This document shows positions 18,580 through 25,996 of a stretch of 64,000 nucleotides of DNA, piece by piece. A program made the position numbers and the translations under genes. Source of the DNA: Polyangiaceae bacterium (GTDB taxonomy: Bacteria > Myxococcota_A > Polyangia > Polyangiales > Polyangiaceae); NCBI GenBank assembly GCA_025936045.1, contig JAICUB010000009.1, positions 62,001 through 126,000 of the forward strand. The letters are read 5' to 3'. The stretch's first letter is position 1. Every line of letters begins with the position of its first letter. The notes under the pieces were generated by a model. It was not told the origin of the DNA and searched no databases. It was given only the letters and a program-made list of their open reading frames with translations.

Positions 18580-19923
18580 TCAGTCGTAATAGTCAAGACC
18601 GAGGTGGGTGATGAGCTCCTCACCCATCAGCCAGCGAAGCGTGTTTTTGAGCTTCATCGATTGAATGAAGAGGTCGTGCTCCGGATAAAGATCCGGGCGC
18701 GTCATCGGGCTCTTGAAGAAGAAGCTCAGCCACTCCTGAATGCCGTGCATGTCGGAGCGCTGGGCCAGATCCATGAAGAGCGCCAGATCGAGCACGAGCG
18801 GCGCGGCGAGAATTGAATCGCGACAGAGAAAATCGATCTTGATCTGCATCGGATAGCCGAGCCATCCGAAGATATCGATGTTGTCCCAACCTTCTTTGGC
18901 GTCGCCGCGTGGCGGGTAGTACTCGATGCGAACCTTGTGGTACATCTCGCCGTAGAGCTTCGGGTAACGTTTGGGCTCGAGCACGTGCTCGAGCACGCCG
19001 AGCTTCGACACCTCCTTCGTGCGGAAGTTCTCGGGCTCGTCCAGCACTTCACCGTCGCGGTTGCCGAGGATGTTGGTGGAGAACCAGCCGCGAAGGCCGA
19101 GCGCGCGCGTCTTGAAGCCGGGCGCGAGAATCGTCTTCATCAGCGTCTGACCGGTCTTGAAATCCTTCCCGGCGATGGGAACGGCCAAGTCGCGCGCGAG
19201 CGCAAAAGCGGCCGGAAAATCCACGCTGAGGTTGGGCGCGCCGTTGGCGAAAGGCACCCGCTCCTGCAAGCAGGCCCACGCGTAGAGCGCCGAGCTCGTG
19301 ATCGACGGGTCGTTCTCGGCGAGCGCTTTCTCGAACTTCTGGATACTCTGATGCGCTTCAGTCGGCTCGACGTAGCGCTCGGTGCTACCGCACCAGACTG
19401 CCACCGCGCGTTCCACCCCCTGCTCCTGCTTGAAGCGGCGAATGTCGTCGCGGATCTGCTCGACCATGCCGGCCTTGCTGGCGGCCGTCTTCACGTGGGT
19501 AGCCCGAAGGCGCTTCACGTCTTCCTGATAGAAGGCCCCGGCCATCGGCACGATGCGGGAAAGCTCGTCCGCGATCGGAGCGATATGCCTCTCTTCGAGC
19601 ACGCCACTCTCCCGCGCGACGGAAAGTGCGTCAGCGGGAAAAATGTCCCAGGCGCCGAAAGTCAGATCGTCCAGCTTGGCGAGCGGAACGAAGTCCGAAA
19701 TGCGCGGAACCCGGCCTTCCGTACGTTTTCCCAGGCGGATGGTCCCGAGTTGGGTAATGGACCCGACGGGCTCCCCAAGGCCCCGGCGCGTCAGCAGACA
19801 CCCTGCGATGAACGTGCTCGCAACTGCCCCTAGCCCCGGCAAAAGGACCCCGAGCTTACCCGTCGCGGGCTTGACCGTGGGGGATTTCGAGTCGCTGCGC
19901 GTAGGGGCAGAACGTTCCGTCAT
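18580..19923 (-). CDS. ino1: Inositol-3-phosphate synthase (MIPS)
   Basis: 447 residues. A Rossmann NAD site (VLLPGLGAVASTFIAG) lies near the N-terminus, and the family hallmark GWFSTNILGNRDG and DFKTGQTLMKTILAPGFK blocks are intact, as are the KIDFLCRDSILAAPLVLDLALFMDLA residues of the catalytic domain. The enzyme converts glucose-6-phosphate to 1L-myo-inositol-3-phosphate. ATG at 19923 has GGAGGG eight bases upstream; a GTG at 19938 is in frame but lies over that ribosome-binding site. It is the first gene of the six-gene inositol-lipid operon and defines its likely chemistry. Confidence 0.96.
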   Translation of the reverse strand: MTERSAPTRSDSKSPTVKPATGKLGVLLPGLGAVASTFIAGCLLTRRGLGEPVGSITQLGTIRLGKRTEGRVPRISDFVPLAKLDDLTFGAWDIFPADALSVARESGVLEERHIAPIADELSRIVPMAGAFYQEDVKRLRATHVKTAASKAGMVEQIRDDIRRFKQEQGVERAVAVWCGSTERYVEPTEAHQSIQKFEKALAENDPSITSSALYAWACLQERVPFANGAPNLSVDFPAAFALARDLAVPIAGKDFKTGQTLMKTILAPGFKTRALGLRGWFSTNILGNRDGEVLDEPENFRTKEVSKLGVLEHVLEPKRYPKLYGEMYHKVRIEYYPPRGDAKEGWDNIDIFGWLGYPMQIKIDFLCRDSILAAPLVLDLALFMDLAQRSDMHGIQEWLSFFFKSPMTRPDLYPEHDLFIQSMKLKNTLRWLMGEELITHLGLDYYD

Positions 19924-19935
19924 CGGTGCGCCCTC

Positions 19936-19963
19936 CACTTAGTTCCGTCGGGGCCCATGTCAA
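19936..19963 (-). promoter_or_regulatory. Candidate sigma-70-type promoter of the inositol-lipid operon
   Basis: On the minus strand a perfect TTGACA (19963-19958) is followed 16 bases later by TAAGTG (19941-19936), a poor -10. The transcript would start only a few bases before the ribosome-binding site of the synthase gene. Only the -35 is convincing. Confidence 0.25.
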
Positions 19964-20217
19964 GGAACTCGTTGCAAGAGTTGTGCAGAGCGGGGGCCTC
20001 CGTCATGCGCGCAGGACCAACGCGTACGACGGAGGGCAGTCACGCTACACCGTGACCGTAACGCGCGCCCGCTGCCCGGCACTACGGCCGAACTCCCCGG
20101 ATTGGATCGTCGCCGCTAGGGAGCGGCAAATCCGATTTTGAGACATCCGAAACGCGACCGGAACAAGGACGCCTCGGCGGGCGTTGCTCGGGTGCGTCAG
20201 AGTGTGCCCGCATTACC

Positions 20218-20832
20218 TCACAACGTGAGCAGTCCGCGCCGGGCGGCTTTGGCTACGGCGTCGGCGCGCGTGTCCGCACCGAGCTTGTCGAGCAACGAGC
20301 GCACGTGGAACTTCACGGTGTGCTCGCTCACGCCGAGCGCTTCGCCAATCGCCCGATTCGACAGTCCATTCGCGACGAGCTCGAGCACCTCGCGCTCGCG
20401 CTGTGTGAGCGTGCCCGCGTCGGAGGGCCCTGCCGTAGGCGCGAGAAGCGGCCCGATCGTCTCGCGATCGAACGCGTAGAGCCCGGCGGCGACCGCGCGC
20501 GACGCAGCCGTCAAACTTTCGCTCGATGCGTCCCGCCGGAGCGCACCCTGCGCGCCGCTCCGCACGAGCTCCCGCGCGCGTTCCGGACGACCGACGAGCG
20601 CGAGCACCGGCACCCCCGCCGGCACGCGGGACAGGGCCGCTTCGGGTGTCGCGTCGTCCGGGATGTCCTCGACGACGACGTCGAGCGCCTCCACGTCGAG
20701 CATGCGCGCTTCCTCGAGTGCCGCGCTGCCGACGACCCTGAACTCCGGCGACGATCCGAGGATGTCGGCGAGCCCCCTCCGTACCACTGGCGAGTCGGCG
20801 ACGACCGCCGCGGCGAAGAGGAGACCCAACAT
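20218..20832 (-). CDS. LuxR/NarL-type DNA-binding response regulator with atypical receiver
   Basis: 204 residues. The C-terminal helix-turn-helix is canonical (LTQREREVLELVANGLSNRAIGEALGVSEHTVKFHVRSLLDKL). The N-terminal ~125 residues align with NarL-type receivers and keep the phosphorylatable aspartate in VVVEDIP. However, the acidic pair is reduced to ADSP, the switch Thr/Ser is Val (VLALVGR) and the conserved lysine is Arg (GALRRDA). It may respond weakly or not at all to phosphorylation. No kinase is adjacent. It is divergent from the two HtrA-like genes across 200 bases, so they are plausible targets. Confidence 0.88.
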   Translation of the reverse strand: MLGLLFAAAVVADSPVVRRGLADILGSSPEFRVVGSAALEEARMLDVEALDVVVEDIPDDATPEAALSRVPAGVPVLALVGRPERARELVRSGAQGALRRDASSESLTAASRAVAAGLYAFDRETIGPLLAPTAGPSDAGTLTQREREVLELVANGLSNRAIGEALGVSEHTVKFHVRSLLDKLGADTRADAVAKAARRGLLTL

Positions 20833-20985
20833 GCACCCAATCTAAGGGCGCGTTCCACGCTGTAAAGGGATCCCCCGCGCTTCCGCGCTCCGATTCGCGG
20901 GGCTTTGCCGCGGCCCTACCCGATCGGGGAGGTCCCTTCGGGGAGGTCTCGTCGCGCCGATCGACGAGTTACCCGAAAGGGAGCC

Positions 20986-21019
20986 GGTTCTTAGGTTCCT
21001 CTTGGTTCTCAGCGGAACC
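20986..21019 (+). repeat. Cluster of GGTTC repeats in front of the HtrA-like pair
   Basis: GGTTC occurs at 20986, 20994 and 21004, and an inverted GGAACC at 21014, just before the ribosome-binding site of the first HtrA-like gene. It could be an operator or RNA hairpin. The spacing is irregular, so this is only a weak candidate. Confidence 0.2.
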
Positions 21020-21032
21020 GAAGGAGCAATGC

Positions 21033-21914
21033 ATGAGCACGATTTTGGACCTTTCGAATGATTTGGCGGGCGCGGTGGCGCACGCGAGTGACGGCCTGGT
21101 CGCGGTGCACGGCGGGCGCTGCGAGACGGCGAGCGGCATCGCGTGGAACGAGCATCACGTGGTGACGGCGGCGCATGCGCTCGAGCGCGAGAGCGACCTC
21201 GAAGTCACGGTAGGTGACGAGCGCATCGCAGCCACGCTCGTCGGCGCCGACCCGTCGAGCGACCTTGCAGTATTGCGCGTCGGGCGCGACCTCACGCCGG
21301 TCCCGCGCGCGGACGCCGCGACTCCGCGCGTCGGAGAGCTCGCGCTCGCACTCTCGCGCGGTGCGCGCGGCCTGCGAGCGCGTCTCGGGGTCGTGGCTCG
21401 CGTGGGCGGCGCGTTCCGGCTCGGCCCGGGCGTCGAGGTCGAACGCTACGTGGAGAGCGATATCGCGCCGGCGCCGGGTCTCGCGGGCAGCGCCCTCGTC
21501 AACGCCGAGGGGGCGCTCATCGGCGTGAATGCGACGGGCGTCGTGCGCGGCGTCTTGGTGGCGCTGCCGGGCAGCGCCGTTGCACGCGTCGTCGAAGCCA
21601 TCACGACGCACGGCCACGTGCGGCGAGCGAAGCTCGGCGTCGCGCTCGAACGCGTGGAGCTGCCGCAAGCCGTCGCGGCGCGACGCGGCGCCCGGCGCGG
21701 GCTCATCGTGCTCGGCGTCGCGCCGGGCGGTCCCGCCGAACGCGCCGGCGTCGTGCTCGGTGACGTGATCCTCGCCGTGGGCGGTAAGGCGGTGGAACGC
21801 GTCGACGAGCTCGCCGGAGCGCTCGACGAGAGCACGATCGGCGTCGAGCTCGCGGTCGACGTCCTACGCGCGGGCGCGGAGCAGGCGCTCAGCGTGCGGC
21901 CGGAGGCGCGATGA
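21033..21914 (+). CDS. HtrA/S1C-like protein with a missing catalytic serine, plus PDZ domain
   Basis: 293 residues. A trypsin-like domain (1-195) keeps the histidine (VVTAAH, H48) and aspartate (SSDLAV, D77) of the triad. The nucleophile site reads PGLAGSALVN, which aligns without gaps to PGSSGGPLLD of the next gene's protein and puts Ala151 at the serine position; the only nearby serine is two residues later. A PDZ domain (about 200-290, LGVAPGGPAERAGVVLGDVILAVGG) follows. There is no signal peptide. It is probably a pseudoprotease that binds or regulates its partner, to which it is translationally coupled by a 4-base overlap. A serine acting from the shifted position cannot be excluded. 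Confidence 0.85.
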   Translation: MSTILDLSNDLAGAVAHASDGLVAVHGGRCETASGIAWNEHHVVTAAHALERESDLEVTVGDERIAATLVGADPSSDLAVLRVGRDLTPVPRADAATPRVGELALALSRGARGLRARLGVVARVGGAFRLGPGVEVERYVESDIAPAPGLAGSALVNAEGALIGVNATGVVRGVLVALPGSAVARVVEAITTHGHVRRAKLGVALERVELPQAVAARRGARRGLIVLGVAPGGPAERAGVVLGDVILAVGGKAVERVDELAGALDESTIGVELAVDVLRAGAEQALSVRPEAR

Positions 21915-22816
21915 CGCCGCTCGCCGAGCTCTCGGCGTCGATCGAGCGCCTGGTGCAGGAGACCTCGCCGAGCGTCGTGTCGGTCGAGCACGGGCGCGGT
22001 CAAGGTAGCGGCCTCGTCATCGCGTCCGACGGCTACGTCGTGACCAATTCGCACGTGGTGAGGCACGCGGCCGAGCTCGCCGTCGGCATCGGTCCGGGCG
22101 AGCGCGTGCCGGCCGAGCTCGTCGGCGACGATCCGTCGAGCGACCTTGCCGTCGTCAGGGTTGCGACGAACGGCCTGCCGAGCCTGCCGCTCCTCGAGGA
22201 ACGACGGTTGCGCGTCGGGCAGCTCGTGCTCGCGATCGGCAACCCGCTGCGCTTCGATCGCTCGGTGAGCCTCGGCATCGTGAGCGCCGTCGATCGCACC
22301 TTGCCGGCGCCGCGCGGACGCGCGCTCGAGGGACTCGTTCAAACGGACGCCGCGATCAACCCCGGGAGCTCCGGCGGCCCCTTGCTCGACGCCAACGGCG
22401 TCGCCGTCGGCATCACGACCGCAGTGATTCCGATGGCGCGCGGCCTCGGCTTCGCGATTCCGGCCCACACCGTGAGTTGGGTGGTCGCGATGCTGCTCAA
22501 ACAGGGCCGCATCGAGCGCCCGCGCATCGGTGTCGGCGCGCGTGGCGTGGACCTCCCGCCGCGCCGGGCGAGCGAGCTCGGCCAAGCGCGCGCCGTCGAA
22601 ATCCTCGAAGTGGCAAGCGGTGAAGCCGCCGATCGCGCCGGAGTGCGCCCGGGCGACCTCTTGCTGCACGCGGACGGCGACGCGGTGGGAAGCGTCGACG
22701 ACATGGTGCGCAAGCTCGTGCTCTCGGGCGGCGCTGCCCTGACGCTCGAGCTCGCCCGCGGCCGCGAGCGGCTGACGCTCGAGGTGGCCCCGCGGGGGGA
22801 GCGCAAGGCGGCGTGA
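21911..22816 (+). CDS. HtrA/S1C-type serine protease with PDZ domain
   Basis: 301 residues with an intact triad: H48 (VVTNSHVV), D78 (SSDLAVVRV) and S154 (INPGSSGGPLLD). A PDZ domain covers about 205-295 (VASGEAADRAGVRPGDLLLHADG). HtrA-type proteases degrade or process unfolded proteins. Unlike DegP or DegS it has no signal peptide or membrane anchor in the first 20 residues (MTPLAELSASIERLVQETSP), so a cytoplasmic role is likely. Start overlaps the stop of the pseudoprotease gene (ATGA), implying near-equal synthesis and possible hetero-oligomers. Confidence 0.92.
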   Translation: MTPLAELSASIERLVQETSPSVVSVEHGRGQGSGLVIASDGYVVTNSHVVRHAAELAVGIGPGERVPAELVGDDPSSDLAVVRVATNGLPSLPLLEERRLRVGQLVLAIGNPLRFDRSVSLGIVSAVDRTLPAPRGRALEGLVQTDAAINPGSSGGPLLDANGVAVGITTAVIPMARGLGFAIPAHTVSWVVAMLLKQGRIERPRIGVGARGVDLPPRRASELGQARAVEILEVASGEAADRAGVRPGDLLLHADGDAVGSVDDMVRKLVLSGGAALTLELARGRERLTLEVAPRGERKAA

Positions 22817-22896
22817 CGTCGCGGGGCCGGCGCGCCCTCAGCCCACGAGCGAGTCCCGCCGTCGCAGCGCGACGTGCTCGCCGTGCCGTAAGCGGA

Positions 22897-23559
22897 TCAC
22901 GATCGCCACCCGAGCACCCTACGCGCGGTGCGTCGCCACACGCGCCGCAGCAGCGGCCAACGGTACTTGACGTACGCTCCGCCGCTCAGCGCCGGGCGCG
23001 CCCAAGCCTCCTCCGAGCCTTTGAGTAACGCGCCGTAGTGCACGGGCGCGGGGAGCGGCGGCGCGTGGTGCTCGTTTCGCCCGCCGTCGAAGCGCAAGAA
23101 GGCATGGATGCGGCGCGCTTGCGCGGCGAGATCGTACGCGCCCGCGAAGTCCGACTCGATGCCCTCGCTCGAATACGAGTAGCGCATGCGATCCCCGTCG
23201 TCGCAGAGGCCGTCGGGGGCCGTGGAGCGGCGCCGCGAGACGAGATCTTGAATGATGAAATAGCGCGTCATGCCGAGGACGTTGGCAAACCAGCGCTCGG
23301 GCTCCGGGGAGTAGTGAAAGACGTTCGACGCGACGACGAGATCGACGCGAGCGCGCGCTGGAAACGGCTGATTGAGATCCCAATTGCCGCGCGTTGCGAC
23401 GAGCAAGCGGGCATTCGGAAACTGACCTCGCAGAAAGTCGATGTCTTCGTCCGACGGTGACAGGAGCAGCAGCGTACGCGGGCCGCGCGGTTCGAGCTCG
23501 CGGAGCTTGGCGATGACCTCGCCGAGGGCGCGATGGTTGAGTTCGGTGACTTCCTGCAT
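22897..23559 (-). CDS. Degenerate SAM-dependent methyltransferase-like protein
   Basis: 220 residues, no signal peptide. RTLLLLSPSDEDIDFLRGQFPNARLLVATRG resembles a nucleotide-binding beta-alpha-beta start, and VDLVVASNVFHYSPEPERWFANVLG matches the post-I/motif IV region of class I methyltransferases. The glycine-rich SAM loop is not convincing, and the C-terminal 60 residues are basic and unlike catalytic methyltransferases. It may be an enzyme with a divergent cofactor site or a pseudoenzyme. It lies downstream, after a 50-base gap, of a secreted helical protein on the same strand; no pathway context is apparent. Confidence 0.6.
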   Translation of the reverse strand: MQEVTELNHRALGEVIAKLRELEPRGPRTLLLLSPSDEDIDFLRGQFPNARLLVATRGNWDLNQPFPARARVDLVVASNVFHYSPEPERWFANVLGMTRYFIIQDLVSRRRSTAPDGLCDDGDRMRYSYSSEGIESDFAGAYDLAAQARRIHAFLRFDGGRNEHHAPPLPAPVHYGALLKGSEEAWARPALSGGAYVKYRWPLLRRVWRRTARRVLGWRS

Positions 23560-23609
23560 CCGCGGACGAGCGCGATAGCACGGCCGGCGCGGCGACGGCG
23601 CGGACGTGG

Positions 23610-23984
23610 TTACGGCAGCGGGCGTTCGTGCTCGCGGGCGCGCTCGAGCGCCTGGGTGAGCGCGCGCTTGCGCAGGTAGAGCTCGACGGAATCGTCGAAG
23701 GCGCGCTCCTCCTCGGCCGCGTGGCGGTCCGCGAGCTCACGCGTGAGCTCAGCGAAGCGCTCGTACTGGGACGAGGCGCTTTCGAAGTCGCGCCGCTCGT
23801 GTTCGGCGACGAGGCTCTGGGTGAACTGCCAGAGCCTCGTGAAGCGCGCGAGCGCCACGGTAAACCCCTGCTCGTCGGCGCTCCCCGCCTCCGCGCGCGC
23901 TCCGGGGCACGGCGCTTCCGCTCTCGCTCGTGGCGCAAGCCCGAGCATCAAACCCAACACCAAAAGCCCGGTAGCGAGCCGCAT
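23610..23984 (-). CDS. Small secreted helical protein of unknown function
   Basis: 124 residues. A clear signal peptide (LATGLLVLGLMLGLAPRARA) precedes a charged helical mature part with repeated ER and AEE residues that could form a coiled coil. It starts 7 bases after the DUF2330 gene, so the two are in one transcript. I do not recognise a family. Confidence 0.7.
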   Translation of the reverse strand: MRLATGLLVLGLMLGLAPRARAEAPCPGARAEAGSADEQGFTVALARFTRLWQFTQSLVAEHERRDFESASSQYERFAELTRELADRHAAEEERAFDDSVELYLRKRALTQALERAREHERPLP

Positions 23985-23991
23985 GCCCGGA

Positions 23992-25797
23992 TTATATCGC
24001 GCTCTCGGCCCGCGGTCGCCGGGAGCGCAGCCTCGCGTAAAACCAGCCGATCACGGCGAAAAAGCCGCCGACCGAACCCACGTCGGGGCGACCACCGCCT
24101 GCCGGTCTGGACGCTGCCACGCCGCAGCCGGTGGACTTCTTCGTGACGCCGTTCGCTCCGGCGCTCGGCGCCGTGCCTGACGCGGGCGCGCTCGCCGAGG
24201 ACACGGGCGCCGCTTCGGCGACCGGCACGAGACCGAGCTCGGGGAGCGGCGTGAGCAACGCCCGCGTGAGCACGTTCGCGTCGCGCCGTGCAGAGGGCAA
24301 ATCGAGGGCGAGCGGCACGCTACGCGGCGCGCGCGCCTCCGACGCCCAACGTTTGCCCCAGCGGGAACGCTTCGGCGCCGAACAGTCGATACCGAGCGGC
24401 CATGGATTGAGCGCGAAGAAGCGCACCTCGACGCGATTGTCGGAACTCGGCACGACACCGGTCGGGAGCTTCCCGCTCGCGCCTGCGGGCACGCCGACAC
24501 CGCCCGTCACGGGCGCCGCCTCGACGAGCTCCCAATTGGCCCGTGTTTGCCCCGGAGCATCACGGCGGTGCAAACGCGTGAGCACGTAAGTCTGGCGCGC
24601 GGAAAGCGCCCGCCGCCGCTCGATTTCCCGGCGTTCGGCGCGGTGCTCGCGTTCGGCCGCGGGGCGCTCTTTCGGCATGAGCTCGGCCAGGTGGGATTCG
24701 AAGCGTTCGCGATCGAGGACGGGCTCGTCGGCGGGCTCGGGAGCGCGCTCCTTCGCGGTCGTCGTTTTGGCCTCGAGCACGTCGCCGCCGAGCGTCATGA
24801 GCTCGTCGGGCGCGAGCGGAACGTCGGGACACGGCTCGCCGCAACCGCTCGTGCTGAACGCGTACTCCGTGACGAAGGAGCCGGGATGGCGCGCGGCCAC
24901 GGCGTCGAACAGCGCGTCGTAAGCCGTCGCGAGGTGTTCGGCGACGCGCGGCTCGACGCGCACGGCAAGCGGCGGGAACACGTCAGCCTGCCGCGCCACC
25001 TCGACACGCCCCCGGCGGTCGAAAACGAACACGAAGAGGTCCTCCGGCGTACGCGGGTTCCCGCCGCTGACCCCCGCAGGCAAGGCGCCGGGCTCGCGCG
25101 TGAAATAACGGATGCCGCCGAGCTCCACGCGGCCGCCCGCCGAGAGCTCGACGCGGGCGGGCGCCACCTCGGCCAAGAGCAACTTTTGCCCGCCGTGAAT
25201 GGCGGCTCCGAGCGAGGCGAGCGCAACGTCGGTAATGCGGTATCCGCGGGCGGTGAGGGCGGCGCGGAGCTTTTCGCCGCCGTCGAACCGGAGCTCCGCA
25301 TAAGTGAACTCGCTCTCGCGATCTTTGAACGTCGCCGCCACGGGCAAGCTGATCTCGTTCGAGACCGCGTAATGGCGATCGGGCGGAGGGAGGCCGGGCG
25401 GCGCGAGAAAGCCTGCGCCCTTCACCTTCACGTGCTCGTCCCAGCTCTGCTCGAGCGGCCGCTCGTCGCAGGGGTCCTGCTCGTAAAAGGCATGAAAGCG
25501 CGGCGCCGTGATGGCCTCGACGCGTCCGATCACGCCGCGCTTGAGCGTCTTCACGGCGTCGGCGCGCACGTCCCCGGGCACCGGGATCAGGAAGGCAAAC
25601 GGCGTGAGCGGGCCCGCATACTCGGCGCTCAAGGTGACGACGGAGAAGCCGCCGTAACGCATGAGCACGACGGTCGTCGCGGACACCGAGCGTTCGGCGT
25701 CGTCCTTCGCGACGAGCACGCCTGGAAATGCCGCCGCGGGCACGGCGAGCCCGAGGGCGAGCAGGAGAACGCGAGCGGCGGCGGGCCGGGGTGCCAA
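23992..25797 (-). CDS. DUF2330 surface protein with a MYXO-CTERM-like tail
   Basis: 601 residues. A signal peptide (VLLLALGLAVPAAAFP) is followed by DUF2330 features: TVVLMRYGGFSVVTLSAEYAG, AFLIPVPGDVRADAVKTLKRG, and a long region ending in a proline/alanine linker. The last 45 residues are TGCGVAASRPAGGG, a hydrophobic GSVGGFFAVIGWFY and then RLRSRRPR. Cysteine, hydrophobic segment and arginine cluster in that order match MYXO-CTERM sorting signals, which direct proteins to the surface in myxobacteria after cleavage by myxosortase. Start is TTG at 25797, because TAG precedes it in frame. The function of DUF2330 is unknown. Confidence 0.85.
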   Translation of the reverse strand: MAPRPAAARVLLLALGLAVPAAAFPGVLVAKDDAERSVSATTVVLMRYGGFSVVTLSAEYAGPLTPFAFLIPVPGDVRADAVKTLKRGVIGRVEAITAPRFHAFYEQDPCDERPLEQSWDEHVKVKGAGFLAPPGLPPPDRHYAVSNEISLPVAATFKDRESEFTYAELRFDGGEKLRAALTARGYRITDVALASLGAAIHGGQKLLLAEVAPARVELSAGGRVELGGIRYFTREPGALPAGVSGGNPRTPEDLFVFVFDRRGRVEVARQADVFPPLAVRVEPRVAEHLATAYDALFDAVAARHPGSFVTEYAFSTSGCGEPCPDVPLAPDELMTLGGDVLEAKTTTAKERAPEPADEPVLDRERFESHLAELMPKERPAAEREHRAERREIERRRALSARQTYVLTRLHRRDAPGQTRANWELVEAAPVTGGVGVPAGASGKLPTGVVPSSDNRVEVRFFALNPWPLGIDCSAPKRSRWGKRWASEARAPRSVPLALDLPSARRDANVLTRALLTPLPELGLVPVAEAAPVSSASAPASGTAPSAGANGVTKKSTGCGVAASRPAGGGRPDVGSVGGFFAVIGWFYARLRSRRPRAESAI

Positions 25798-25936
25798 GGC
25801 CTAACCATTGTAGGACGACCGGCGTGGCCCGCCGTTTGCAGCCGGCAAAGCGGTTCCGCTGCCGTCGTCGAGCGAACTTCCGTCGCAAAAAAGCGCCCGT
25901 GCGGCTGCGTCCCTGTTTCGCACCTCGCGAGGCGCG

Positions 25937-25942
25937 TATAGT
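25937..25942 (+). promoter_or_regulatory. Candidate -10 element upstream of the hybrid histidine kinase
   Basis: TATAGT stands out in a GC-rich intergenic region 55 bases before the kinase ATG. The -35 region is weak (TGTTTC at 17-base spacing). Confidence 0.25.
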
Positions 25943-25996
25943 CCGAAGCGGGGACCCGATCGACGCCTCTCGCGAGCGGGCCGCCATGGCCGCAGC

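Noticed and set aside
19971..19988. GTTGCAAGAGTTGTGCA as a fourth copy of the TGCAAC motif
   Set aside because: Half-site spacing and core sequence differ from the three matching copies.
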